From positions 1-52,121 of the forward strand of contig JAGOMA010000035.1 of assembly GCA_017993775.1 (NCBI GenBank): 52,121 bases of DNA, in the 5' to 3' direction. Under the pieces are notes generated by a model. The model did not search any database. It saw only the letters and a list, made by a program, of their open reading frames with translations, and had not been told where the DNA came from. The first letter of the stretch is position 1. Each line of letters begins with the position of its first letter. The stretch comes from Chloroflexota bacterium (GTDB taxonomy: Bacteria > Chloroflexota > Anaerolineae > Promineifilales > Promineifilaceae). The translations under genes and the position numbers were made by a program. Positions 43,723-52,096 of the stretch are shown here, piece by piece.

Positions 43723-44624
43723 ACCAGTTGGTGACGCTTTTCTCTGTAGCCTTTGTATCTTTTTTCTTGTTATTCATCTTCGAGCCGCTGGTGCGCTTTT
43801 TGCTGCGGCTGCTTGGCGTGTATACCATTGTAAAAGAAGGAACTTGCCACGTTTATGTGTTGTTTGGCAATGTGGTGGGTGTGCTGCAGGAGCCAGGGCT
43901 GCATCTGTTGTGGCTGAAGATGGGTCCCAGCGCGTTGGTGGTGAATTGGCTGGGGACGCGCCGCATTTTAGATATGCGCCTGGACCAGCAATATCTGCGC
44001 AGCCTGCCGGTTAACTCCGAAGAAGGCGCGCCCATGGGCATTGGCGTCTGGTATGAGATGCAAATTAGCGATCCGGTGTCTTATCTGTTCAAGAATAGCG
44101 ATCCGCGCGGCTCGCTTTCGGCCAATGTTAGCAATGCCACTGTGCGCACATTAAGCAATATGCCTCTGGAAGACATGCTGGAAACGCGGCACGTCATGAG
44201 CCGCACGGTGCGGGCGGAGGTATCGCCCAAATCGGAGGAGTGGGGGTATCGCCTGGGTTCGGTCTACATTCGCAAGGTGCATTTTCGCGATAGGGGCATG
44301 ATTCGCCAAATCGAGGAAAAGGTGGTGAACCGGCTGCGGCAGGTAACGTCGGCCATTCGTCAGGATGGCGCGAACCGCGTGAGCATTATCACCAATTCGG
44401 CTGAGCGGCGGGCGGCTATTGAATTTGCCCAGGCGCAGGCGATGCGCCCCAAGATCGTCGGCGAAGCGCTGAAGCAAATTACCACGGACGCTGACGTTGC
44501 CGAAGCGATGTTTGAGATTTTGGAAACTGAAAATATCTTGAAGGGCGATACGAAAATCACTCTGATTCCTAAGGGCAATGAGTTGATGACGCAATTTTTA
44601 GGCGCAGACTCGGCTAAGGCGTAA
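43719..44624 (+). CDS. SPFH/band-7 domain membrane protein (second of pair)
   Basis: The product is 301 residues. A hydrophobic N-terminus (about 3-37) with two short membrane stretches precedes GVYTIVKEGTCHVYVLFGNVVGVLQEPGLHL, a band-7 start. SPFH core to about 220 (LDMRLDQQYLRSLPVNSEEGAPMGIGVWYEM, SNATVRTLSNMPLEDML), then a C-terminal helical part (ERRAAIEFAQAQAMRPKIVGEAL). It is a distant relative of its partner. Overlapping start codon with the first SPFH gene supports a stoichiometric complex. A terminator follows. Confidence 0.83.
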   Translation: MNQLVTLFSVAFVSFFLLFIFEPLVRFLLRLLGVYTIVKEGTCHVYVLFGNVVGVLQEPGLHLLWLKMGPSALVVNWLGTRRILDMRLDQQYLRSLPVNSEEGAPMGIGVWYEMQISDPVSYLFKNSDPRGSLSANVSNATVRTLSNMPLEDMLETRHVMSRTVRAEVSPKSEEWGYRLGSVYIRKVHFRDRGMIRQIEEKVVNRLRQVTSAIRQDGANRVSIITNSAERRAAIEFAQAQAMRPKIVGEALKQITTDADVAEAMFEILETENILKGDTKITLIPKGNELMTQFLGADSAKA

Positions 44625-44687
44625 CCTTTTTCATGGGGCAACACAACCCGGCAAAAGTTTCTGAAACGATTGTGGGTTGTCGTTTGT

Positions 44688-44721
44688 GCAGAGGAGCAGG
44701 GGGATACCTCTGTTCCTCTTT
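44688..44721 (+). terminator. intrinsic terminator after the SPFH operon
   Basis: AGAGGAGCAG and CTGTTCCTCT form a 10-bp stem with one G-U pair, extended by GG/CC inside, then TTTTTC. It lies 64 bp after the second SPFH stop and just before the ribosome site of the oxidoreductase gene. Confidence 0.7.
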
Positions 44722-44752
44722 TTCTGTGTTTGTTGTCATGGAGGTATAGGAT

Positions 44753-45922
44753 ATGAATCAACAAGCGGATGTGATTATTATTGGCGGCGGGATTCACGGG
44801 GCGAGTCTGGCTTTTCATTTGACGCGGTTGGGAGTACGGCCGTTAATCCTCGAACGCTATTTCACGGCTTCCGGCGCAACTGGCCGGTCTAGCGGTCTGG
44901 TGCGTATGCATTACGATCTCGAGCCGGAATCGCAGTTGGCCTGGGCGTCGTTCGCCTATTTCCGTAATTGGGCCGACATGGTGGGCGGCGAGTGCGGTTT
45001 TACGCGCACCGGTTTCTTACAAATTGTGTCGCCTGCGTACAGCGACCAACTGCGCGCCAACGTCGTCATGCACCAGCAGATTGGCATCCCGGCGCTGCTG
45101 GTGACGCCCGACGATGTGGCCCGCCTGGCTCCATCGTTTGCGGTGGATGATTTTGAGGTCGCGGCGTATGAGCCGGAATCGGGGTATGCCGATCCATCGG
45201 CGACAGTGACCAGCTTTTTAGCGGCGGCGCGGGCGAATGGAGCGATGTTGGTGCAAGATTGTGAGGTAACGGCCGTTACCACCACCACCAGCCGCGTCAC
45301 CGGCGTTATCACCAGCAAAGGCGATTTTCATGCCCCCATCGTCGTCAACGCCGCCGGTCCGTGGGCCAAAGCGGTTGGCGCCATGGTTGGTCTGGACCTG
45401 CCCATCGACACTTGGCGGCACGATACGATGTTCATCCGCCGCCCGGCCAGCATTGGCCCCAGCCATCCCACAGTCATCGACATGGCCAATTCCATGTACT
45501 TCCGCCCGGAAACCGGCGGTCTGACCCTGGTTGGCCTGGAAGACTATAACCCCATCGGCCTTTCGCCGGACGGCGACGCCGACCATGCCGCGCCAGATTT
45601 TGTGGACCGCGCTGTGGAGCGTATTTGCCGCCGCATGCCGCTGATGGAAGAGGGATCGCTGCACAGCGCCCACAGCGGTTTCGATGGCATCACCACCGAC
45701 CAGCGCGCCATTATGGGGGCGGCCGGACCGGAAGGGTTTTTCTTGCAATGTGGTTTTAGCGGGACGGGATTCAAAATTGGTCCGGCCGTTGGCGCGTGCA
45801 TGGCCGAATTGATTGTGGAAGGCAAAGCGCGTATGGTGGATATTACGCCGTTTGATCTGGCCCGGTTTACCTCTGGTCAGCTGCTAAAGGGCCATCATTC
45901 TTATGAAAACGTCTGGCACTAG
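44753..45922 (+). CDS. FAD-dependent oxidoreductase, DAO family (sarcosine/glycine oxidase-like)
   Basis: The product is 389 residues. The dinucleotide-binding motif is DVIIIGGGIHGASLAFHL (GxGxxG), with an acidic LILER end to the second strand. TASGATGRSSGLVRMHY is the DAO segment around the flavin. VVNAAGPWAKAVG and the C-terminal FLQCGFSGTGFKIGPAVGACMAELI are also family hallmarks. Members oxidise secondary or primary amines of small amino acids such as sarcosine, glycine, dimethylglycine or proline; the substrate is not defined here. No partner subunits are nearby. It is cytoplasmic and soluble. GGAGGTATAGG provides the ribosome site before ATG 44753. Confidence 0.88.
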   Translation: MNQQADVIIIGGGIHGASLAFHLTRLGVRPLILERYFTASGATGRSSGLVRMHYDLEPESQLAWASFAYFRNWADMVGGECGFTRTGFLQIVSPAYSDQLRANVVMHQQIGIPALLVTPDDVARLAPSFAVDDFEVAAYEPESGYADPSATVTSFLAAARANGAMLVQDCEVTAVTTTTSRVTGVITSKGDFHAPIVVNAAGPWAKAVGAMVGLDLPIDTWRHDTMFIRRPASIGPSHPTVIDMANSMYFRPETGGLTLVGLEDYNPIGLSPDGDADHAAPDFVDRAVERICRRMPLMEEGSLHSAHSGFDGITTDQRAIMGAAGPEGFFLQCGFSGTGFKIGPAVGACMAELIVEGKARMVDITPFDLARFTSGQLLKGHHSYENVWH

Positions 45923-45936
45923 AGAGTAGCTGGTAA

Positions 45937-45969
45937 AGAATGGTCCAATCTTTGAGATTGGACCATTCT
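45937..45969. terminator. bidirectional hairpin between convergent oxidoreductase and lepB genes
   Basis: AGAATGGTCCAATCT (45937-45951) pairs perfectly with AGATTGGACCATTCT (45955-45969) around a 3-nt loop. It lies 14 bp after one stop and directly abuts the other (45971). The TGGTCCA core matches the hairpin at 17490. Confidence 0.65.
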
Positions 45970-45970
45970 G

Positions 45971-46537
45971 CTAGCGAATTAAACCGGCGTCTTGCAGCGG
46001 CCAATACCTTACCCAGGCGTGGCCGCGAATCTGGTCGATGCTTACCGGCCCAAACGCCCGGGAGTCGCGTGATACGGGTCGATTGTCGCCCATCAAGAAT
46101 ACAAAGTTTTGGGGAACCTGGGTAGGTGGGTAGTTGACTTGCCACAAGGGCGGCAGATAGGGTTCGCTGAGGACACGGCCGTTTACCCACACCTGATTAT
46201 CCCGAATTTCTACTGTTTCGCCCGGCAGCCCCACCACACGCTTGATGAGCGGGACATCCAGACCGGTCACATCCACCACCACCACGTCGCCGCGCTGTGG
46301 AGTGGTCAGCCGATAGCTCACTTTTTCTACAATGAGCCGTTGGTGTTCATGCAATGTCGGTTCCATGCTCGCGCCCAGAACCACGTTGGTCTGCGCCACA
46401 AAGTAAATCAGCAAAAACGCCAGGATAATGGCTCGCCAGAGGGTCCACACTGTTTCGCGCAGCAGCATACGGACTTTTTGCAGTCCGGTTTGGGCAGTGT
46501 CGGGGGGAAAATCGTCAGGTTGGTGTGCTGGCCTCAT
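45971..46537 (-). CDS. lepB: signal peptidase I
   Basis: The product is 188 residues. One N-terminal membrane segment (about 33-52) precedes GASMEPTL, with S58 as nucleophile. The catalytic Lys is K99 in LIKRVVGLPGETV, and box E is GDNRPVSRDSRAFGPV. This is a short bacterial SPase I of the single-membrane-segment kind, which removes signal peptides outside the membrane, including presumably those of the secreted enzymes in this window. Start ATG 46537 has AAGGAG 8 nt upstream; GTG 46546 is too close to it. It lies downstream of the M24 gene's end but is transcribed from its own 107-bp upstream gap. Confidence 0.95.
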   Translation of the reverse strand: MRPAHQPDDFPPDTAQTGLQKVRMLLRETVWTLWRAIILAFLLIYFVAQTNVVLGASMEPTLHEHQRLIVEKVSYRLTTPQRGDVVVVDVTGLDVPLIKRVVGLPGETVEIRDNQVWVNGRVLSEPYLPPLWQVNYPPTQVPQNFVFLMGDNRPVSRDSRAFGPVSIDQIRGHAWVRYWPLQDAGLIR

Positions 46538-46644
46538 ACAAATCACTCCTTGCCAAGGGGCTTGAATCGTTGGGAACAGTCGGTAACGGCCGTTACGTGC
46601 CGCTTGCCTACCTCCTATTATGCCAGATTCTGCCGTCTTGTAAG

Positions 46645-47757
46645 CTACGTTTCAGCTACGGTTATAACGGCCGTAGCCGCGCACTGGCTGATCGCTTCCA
46701 GGCCGGTTTCCGTTACCAGGAACAAATCTTCCAGGCGAACGCCGCCCCAGCCGGGCAGGTAAATGCCTGGTTCCACCGTGACTACCATGCCCACGGCCAA
46801 CGAATACCGCTGCCCGTTGGGTGTGAAGGTGAAAAATGGCCCTTCGTGGATGTCCAATCCCAGGCCGTGCCCCAGGCCGTGCCCAAAATTTTCGCCGTAA
46901 CCGGCTTGCTGGATCACCTCGCGGGCGAGTGCGTCAACCTGGTTGCCGTTTTGGCTGGGGTGGGCGTGCTGGCGCACGGCCGTTTGCGCCGCCTGCACCA
47001 CATCATAAATCGCCTGAAATTGGGCGTCTGGCTTTGCGCCCAGAAAAAATGTGCGGGTCAGGTCGCTTTTGTAGCCGTTTACCTGCGCGCCCATGTCCAC
47101 CAGAAGGGGTTCGTTGGGCTGTAACGGCCGTTCCCCAGGATGATGATGGGGCAGGGCGGCGTTCGGCCCGCCGGCGACGATGATGTCGAAGGCGGTACCT
47201 TCCGCGCCTGCTTCGCGCATCGCTTTTTCCAGTTCCCAGGCCAGCGCGCGCTCGGTCATGCCCGGCCGCGCCACCTGCGGAACCAGGTCCATCACCTGGT
47301 CGGTGATGGCTGCGGCGGCGCGAATGTGGGCCAGCTCGCCGGCCGTTTTGTGGTAGCGCAGCGTTTCCAACGAGGGCGAGATGGGAACCCAGGTGATGGA
47401 TTCAATCGTTTTCAGGCGGTCGGCTTCGCTGAGGGTGATATGGTCGGCCTCCAGGCCGATGGTGGCGGCGGCAACGGCCGTCAGGAACCGAAGGTTGTCC
47501 TCATCGGTGCGATTGTGCCGGACCAGGCGGAAGGCCGGTGCTTCCGCCTGCGCTTGTTCCCAATACCGGGAATCGGTGGCCAGCAAGGCATGATCGGCCG
47601 AGACCAGCAAGCTGCCGGCGGAGCCGGTGAAGCCGCTGAGCCAGCGGCGGTTGGTCGGCTGGGTTATGAGGATGGCAGGGATATCCCAGGCGGCCAGGTG
47701 TTGGCGCACGGCCGTTAATCGATCTGTTAATTCGTCAGGCGAAGGTGATTGGTTCAT
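46645..47757 (-). CDS. M24B metallopeptidase, Xaa-Pro aminopeptidase/dipeptidase
   Basis: The product is 370 residues. An N-terminal creatinase-like domain (about 8-135, with WLSGFTGSAGSLLV) is followed by the pita-bread catalytic domain. The five metal ligands are visible: D and D in LLVDMGAQVNGYKSDLTRTF, H in FGHGLGHGLGL, and two E in VVTVEPGIYLPG and GGVRLEDL. It removes the residue before proline from peptides in the cytoplasm. Length is normal for the family. It sits between the 575-residue gene and lepB, all minus strand. Confidence 0.93.
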   Translation of the reverse strand: MNQSPSPDELTDRLTAVRQHLAAWDIPAILITQPTNRRWLSGFTGSAGSLLVSADHALLATDSRYWEQAQAEAPAFRLVRHNRTDEDNLRFLTAVAAATIGLEADHITLSEADRLKTIESITWVPISPSLETLRYHKTAGELAHIRAAAAITDQVMDLVPQVARPGMTERALAWELEKAMREAGAEGTAFDIIVAGGPNAALPHHHPGERPLQPNEPLLVDMGAQVNGYKSDLTRTFFLGAKPDAQFQAIYDVVQAAQTAVRQHAHPSQNGNQVDALAREVIQQAGYGENFGHGLGHGLGLDIHEGPFFTFTPNGQRYSLAVGMVVTVEPGIYLPGWGGVRLEDLFLVTETGLEAISQCAATAVITVAET

Positions 47758-47821
47758 GGGTTGCTCGTGTCTAAAAGTAAAATTGTGGAATGTGATTCTT
47801 GATGTGTGATCCGGAGACGCA

Positions 47822-49549
47822 TCATACCTGCAAATGCTCGATCTCAGTCGTCAAAATGGCCCGCAAAACGGCAATCGTGGCGGCATACGTGGCGTCCATG
47901 CCAAAATAAGACAGGTTTTGCGTGCCCAGATTTGCGCCTTTGCTGAACGGCGTGTCCGAGGCGTAATGCAAAATCCCCACCGGAAACGGGTTGTTGTACA
48001 AATTGACAATCTGGTCATAAGGATGGCGTTTGGGGCGCACCATTTCATAAATGCCGCTCAAATATGGCCCCGCTTCCATTTCCATGTCCGTGTACCCTTC
48101 CTGATAAAAAACGGACATATAGCCTTCATTCTGCAAAAATGTGCCGGGCACAGTAATGGCTTTTTGATTATCCATCACCGAGCCATAAACCAGATAGGGA
48201 GCCACGTCATCGGCCGTAAAACAATTATCAAACATGTAGGTGTTCAGCGAATGTTCGTCGTGGACCACGCTGGGAATCATCACATCACCGATGCCGCCGT
48301 TCAACGTGGCGGCCTTCCCCATAATATAGACACCACGAATTTCATCCACGTTACGCGCCATTTCTGTAAGCACCTGATAGGCGGCCATGCCCAGAGGATA
48401 ATCGATATTGACAATCAACGCCTTGCTTTGGCTCAATTTTTCAATGCCTGGCACGTTCAGCCGGGTGTCCATATGAGAGATGTCCAATTGATTGAGAGCG
48501 ATTACCTGCACCTCAATATCGAAGGCGTGTTCGCTGGGGATGCGAATGATGCCTGCGGACCGCTCGTGGGCCAGGCGGTCTTGTTTCACATTTGGATGAG
48601 CTGATTCGTATTTTTTAAGAAGGTAGTAGAGGAAATTTTCCAGGCTGCTGGGGATGTTGCGTTCAACAATGTCGTGATATTCCTGTCGCAGCGCATTGGA
48701 CCCATTATCCGTGAGAAAGGTTTCCAGCGCCTGTTTGATTTGTAAACCAAAGCCGCTGAGCATGTTGGGCAGGCTGTGTGGATTACTGGAAACAAAATAA
48801 ACCGGCCGTTCGTCGAAGGCGATGTCGGGCGTGTTTTTTTCTACGTTTATCCACCAGCGGCGTGTCGCCCGTTTATAATCAGCCAGAGACCCGGCCAGGG
48901 AGCGGATGGAAATTTCGTGGCGGTTTTGGGCGATGTCTAACAGTTTGTCGGGCAATTGGGTTGACCAGATGCGGGTTAATTTGTCCAGATCGGCGACGGG
49001 AATGCCTGTGGCTTGAGCCAGGGGGGCCAGATCGTCGGTCGTGGGTTCTTGCCCGGCTGTCTTTTGTTTTAGATGTTGCAGCAGTTGAATCATGGTGGGC
49101 TGGTGCAAGATGTTGTACAACTTGCGCCGTTCGATCTGGTAGGCTACCAGGATGGGAACGATGTCGTCGATGTCTGAGCGGCTGGCGATGTAGACGGCCA
49201 GCGTAGATTGACCATCAAAAAAGCTGCGGCGCCGCCGCCCTGGGGCGCTAACCTGTTCCCACGATTCGATTTGCGCGTAGCCATGTTCGGTAAAAACACG
49301 CGCCGACTGGCCCATGACCACCAATTTGACGCGATTGATGCAGTCGGGCACGCGCAAAATGGAGTAGATGAAAGCGGCCGTATCCAGATTTGGCTCGTCG
49401 GCGTAGATGTGCAGGGCGGAGTGCATGCGTTTGTGGGCTTCTAGCAAGGTTTTGAGTTTGACTTCGCGGGTGCTGCGCAGCAGAGAATAGTAGGTTCGCA
49501 AGTAGAGATTGATCTCTTCGTTGCCGGAACTGGGGACTGTTCTGTCCAT
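47822..49549 (-). CDS. uncharacterised protein with nucleoside-phosphorylase-like C-terminal half
   Basis: The product is 575 residues with no signal peptide or membrane segment. Residues 1-300 are mostly helical and not recognised. The C-terminal part (about 340-575) has features of the PNP/nucleosidase superfamily: ALIVNIDYPLG, VYIMGKAATLNGGIGDVMIP (strand-GDV phosphate/base region) and M489-E490-M491-E492, like the ribose-binding MexE motif, then HYASDTP. It resembles proteins labelled DUF6909, though I cannot verify that. Function unknown; nucleoside or nucleotide binding is an inference. CAGGAGACCT precedes ATG 49549, the same ribosome site as selD. The gene follows selD by 57 bp, probably in one operon. 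No ACGGCCGT is present. Confidence 0.55.
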   Translation of the reverse strand: MDRTVPSSGNEEINLYLRTYYSLLRSTREVKLKTLLEAHKRMHSALHIYADEPNLDTAAFIYSILRVPDCINRVKLVVMGQSARVFTEHGYAQIESWEQVSAPGRRRRSFFDGQSTLAVYIASRSDIDDIVPILVAYQIERRKLYNILHQPTMIQLLQHLKQKTAGQEPTTDDLAPLAQATGIPVADLDKLTRIWSTQLPDKLLDIAQNRHEISIRSLAGSLADYKRATRRWWINVEKNTPDIAFDERPVYFVSSNPHSLPNMLSGFGLQIKQALETFLTDNGSNALRQEYHDIVERNIPSSLENFLYYLLKKYESAHPNVKQDRLAHERSAGIIRIPSEHAFDIEVQVIALNQLDISHMDTRLNVPGIEKLSQSKALIVNIDYPLGMAAYQVLTEMARNVDEIRGVYIMGKAATLNGGIGDVMIPSVVHDEHSLNTYMFDNCFTADDVAPYLVYGSVMDNQKAITVPGTFLQNEGYMSVFYQEGYTDMEMEAGPYLSGIYEMVRPKRHPYDQIVNLYNNPFPVGILHYASDTPFSKGANLGTQNLSYFGMDATYAATIAVLRAILTTEIEHLQV

Positions 49550-49606
49550 AGGTCTCCTGTTGGCCTTGGTTATTTTCCCGAAAGATTTGAGTTTCCGGGG
49601 AGGTGT

Positions 49607-50662
49607 TTAATTGTTGACGAAGATGTGGCCGCTGCCGGGGATGACGTCGCCGATGATAACGGCCGTTTCACACCCCAAGACAAACGTCTCCACCTGCTCC
49701 GGCGCAACCGCGACCATCAGGCCGCCGGATGTCTCTGGCGTCCAGAGCAGGTCTTGGACCAGCGTGGATACGCCAGCGGCAAAGGTCACGTGGGGTTGGA
49801 AGAACAGCATGTTGTTGCCGCGCCCGCCGGGGAAGGCGCCGGCTTCACCGTAGCCAGATGCGCCGGGCAGCCAGGGCAGCTTGTGGGCGTAAACGCGGAA
49901 ATCGACGCCGTCCTGTTGGGCGCTGCCTTGCAGGGCCATTTCGTGGGCGTGGCCCAGCAGGCCAAAGCCGGTTATGTCGGTCATGGCGTGGGCCTGGGCA
50001 GCGAGAGCAGCCTGGGATGCCTGCCGGTTGAGGGCGCTCATAGAGGCAACGGCCGTGGCCACATGCGCCGGGTCCGTAATCTGCTGTTTCAGAGCTGTGG
50101 TAATTACGCCAACACCCAGAGGCTTGGTCAGCAGCAGCACGTCGCCGGGGCGCGCGCCGCCCTTGCGCTTCACCAGCGCCGGATCGATGATGCCGGTGAC
50201 AGCCAGGCCGTATTTGGGTTCTTTGTCATTAACGCTGTGGCCGCCGGCAATTACGCCTCCCGCTTCGGCCACTTTTTCCGCGCCGCCGCGCAGCACCTCG
50301 CGCAGCACCTCGCCGACCAGGTTGTCGGGGAAAGCCACCAGATTGATGGCAAACAGCACTTGCCCACCCATGGCGTAAATATCCGACATCGCATTGGCGG
50401 CGGCAATCGCCCCAAAATCATAGGGGTCATCGACTACCGGCGGGAAAAAGTCGGTGGTGGAAATGATGGCCTGCTGGTCGTTGATCTGGTAAACGGCCGC
50501 ATCGTCGGCTTTTTCCAGGCCAACCAGCAGGTTGGGATAGTTTTTGGGATCGAAGGTTTCGCGTAATGGCTGCAACACGTGCGCCAGGTCCGTAGGACTC
50601 AGTTTAGACGCTCAACCCGCGCATGAGGCGTAGGCCGTCAGGCGAATTTCTTTGCCGTTCAT
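49607..50662 (-). CDS. selD: selenide, water dikinase (selenophosphate synthetase) with in-frame UGA selenocysteine
   Basis: The product is 351 residues when TGA at 50614-50612 (codon 17) is read as selenocysteine. The N-terminus reads MNGKEIRLTAYASCAG-U-ASKLSP. It aligns without gaps to E. coli SelD, where residue 17 is the catalytic Cys and K20 is essential; both positions are occupied here by U17 and K20, while Cys19 is Ser. TAGGAGACCT precedes ATG 50662. Downstream motifs are complete: KADDAAVY, STTDFFPPVVDDPY, GGHSVND, TDITGFGLLGHA, TPETSGGLMVAV. The enzyme makes selenophosphate from selenide and ATP. Without recoding the frame would begin at 50578 and lose the active site. Selenocysteine use implies SelA, SelB and SelC elsewhere. 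Confidence 0.93.
50580..50611 (-). promoter_or_regulatory. candidate bacterial SECIS hairpin after the selD UGA
   Basis: On the minus strand just after the UGA, GTCC-TAC-GGAC forms an apical stem-loop about 12-25 nt downstream. Outer GCG/CGC bases add a lower stem. Its position and size fit bacterial SECIS elements read by SelB. The fold was assessed by eye only. Confidence 0.5.
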
Positions 50663-50709
50663 AGGTCTCCTAAACTTGGTTAGTGGTAAGTGAGCGTTCG
50701 ATAATGGGA

Positions 50710-50737
50710 AGTATACCGGATGCCTACGCGCTGGCAA
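50710..50737 (-). promoter_or_regulatory. selD promoter
   Basis: On the minus strand, TTGCCA (50737-50732) and TATACT (50715-50710) are separated by 16 bp. It lies 48 bp upstream of the selD ATG and is back-to-back with the promoter of the FHA genes. Confidence 0.55.
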
Positions 50738-50743
50738 TTGCAA

Positions 50744-50771
50744 TTGACGGCCGAATCTGCGAAACTATAAT
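50744..50771 (+). promoter_or_regulatory. promoter of the FHA gene pair
   Basis: TTGACG (50744-50749) and TATAAT (50766-50771) are separated by 16 bp, a near-consensus promoter, 54 bp upstream of the FhaA-like start. Confidence 0.7.
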
Positions 50772-50824
50772 CCCCCTTGAACCCGGCCTGGATAGACGAT
50801 TTTGCCCGGGCAAGAGGTAAGACC

Positions 50825-51640
50825 ATGATGAAACGATTTCGACTTTCTGAATTTGAAGCGCGGGCGCAGCAGCTTGTGGAAGGCTCTTTTGGGCGGCTGC
50901 TGGGCGGCGAGTTGGGGTCGCTGGACGTAGCCAACCGGCTGGCGAAGGCGTTGGAAGATAGCCGCGACGACGGCCGTGTCGCCGACATCTTTACCATCGC
51001 CCTCCAGCCACAGGATGCGGCCCGTATTTTGGCCGAGCAGCCGGATATTGAGCAAACCCTGGCCGATTATGTAGCGCAGTTGGCGCAGCAGTCCGGCTGG
51101 CGGTTGGTATCACGGCCGTATGTCACCCTGGTGGCCGATCCCAAAAACATGCCCCACGAAGTCCACATCCTGGCCGAACACAGCCAGACCGCCAATCCCA
51201 CGACCCAATTCAACGTGCCGCGCCCCGATTTAGACCAGGCTGCGCAGGAAATTCTGGCGGCGGTGCGCGCTTTGGATGCGTATTTAATTGTCGACGGCGA
51301 GCGGCATGTGGCTTTAGACCGCCCGTTGATTGGGTTGGGCCGGCGCATGGACAACGACGTGGTGTTGGATGCGCCGACGGTGAGCCGCCGCCACGCCCAG
51401 CTTCGCTGGCGATACGGCCGTTTCGTGTTATATGATCTCAGCTCCCGGCCCGGGCGCACCATTGTCAACGGCCAGCCGGTGCAGGAATACGCCTTGCAGC
51501 CCGGCGACGTCATCACCCTGAGTACCATCAAAATTATCTACGGCGAAGGGCAGGATGAGCTTGATAACAAAAGGCGCTTAGAGCGGGCTTTTATCGACGA
51601 AGAAACCATACCCAGACCGGGTATTTCATCGGCGCGGTGA
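50825..51640 (+). CDS. FhaA-like protein: DUF3662 N-terminal domain plus FHA domain
   Basis: The product is 271 residues. Residues 1-120 match the DUF3662/FhaA N-terminal domain (FEARAQQLVEGSFGRLLGG, LAKALEDSRDDG, ADIFTIALQPQD). A linker follows, then an FHA domain (about 170-250: LIGLGRRMDNDVVLDAPTVSRRHAQLRW, with the phospho-Thr-binding R, SRRH and NG residues). It should bind phosphothreonine proteins, typically targets of a PknB-type kinase in cell-wall growth control. The start is ATG 50825, with GAGGT upstream; the frame open from TTG 50777 has no such site. The FhaB-like gene follows 3 bp later. Confidence 0.85.
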   Translation: MMKRFRLSEFEARAQQLVEGSFGRLLGGELGSLDVANRLAKALEDSRDDGRVADIFTIALQPQDAARILAEQPDIEQTLADYVAQLAQQSGWRLVSRPYVTLVADPKNMPHEVHILAEHSQTANPTTQFNVPRPDLDQAAQEILAAVRALDAYLIVDGERHVALDRPLIGLGRRMDNDVVLDAPTVSRRHAQLRWRYGRFVLYDLSSRPGRTIVNGQPVQEYALQPGDVITLSTIKIIYGEGQDELDNKRRLERAFIDEETIPRPGISSAR

Positions 51641-51643
51641 TTT

Positions 51644-52078
51644 ATGGATCCATTGATTGTGTTGTTTTTGCTGCGATTGTTGGCTGCGGTCCTGTTATTG
51701 GGCTTTTTTGGCTTGTTTGCCTGGCTGATTTATCAGGATGTGCTGCTGACAAAAGCGGTATTGGCGATTCAACAGCAGGCAACCGGCAGTTTGCGTGTGA
51801 TCAAAAGCGAATCGGGCGAACCGGCGCTGGACACGATGTACGCGTTACGGCCGTTAACCAGCATCGGCCGCGCCAAAAGCAGCACCATTTTATTGGATGA
51901 TGGGTATGTTTCCAGCGAGCATGTGCTGATTACGCAGCGTCATGGGCAGTGGTGGCTGGAAGATTTGGGCAGTCGGAATGGCACGTTGTTGAATGGCGCG
52001 CCGCTGGTGGAAACGGCCGTCATCAGCGCCGGCGACGTTATTACCATTGGCGGCACAGATTTAAAAGTGGAACTCTAA
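51644..52078 (+). CDS. FhaB-like membrane-anchored FHA protein
   Basis: The product is 144 residues. An N-terminal membrane segment (about 4-27) precedes an FHA domain (about 65-144: TSIGRAKSSTILLDDGYVSSEHVLI, DLGSRNGTLLNG). The conserved R, S, H and N-G residues for phosphothreonine binding are present (SSEH in place of SRRH). It pairs with the FhaA-like gene as in actinobacteria and Chloroflexi, where PP2C phosphatase, RodA and PknB genes often follow; here the next gene is different. The two genes are almost contiguous, so one operon. Confidence 0.87.
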   Translation: MDPLIVLFLLRLLAAVLLLGFFGLFAWLIYQDVLLTKAVLAIQQQATGSLRVIKSESGEPALDTMYALRPLTSIGRAKSSTILLDDGYVSSEHVLITQRHGQWWLEDLGSRNGTLLNGAPLVETAVISAGDVITIGGTDLKVEL

Positions 52079-52096
52079 CTTAGACCGAGGTGAAAA

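Noticed and set aside
50578..50580. Start of selD at the first codon after the TGA (TTG, M-Q-P-L).
   Set aside because: It lacks a ribosome site and would remove the catalytic segment; the upstream ATG 50662 with TAGGAG and full alignment through UGA is much better.
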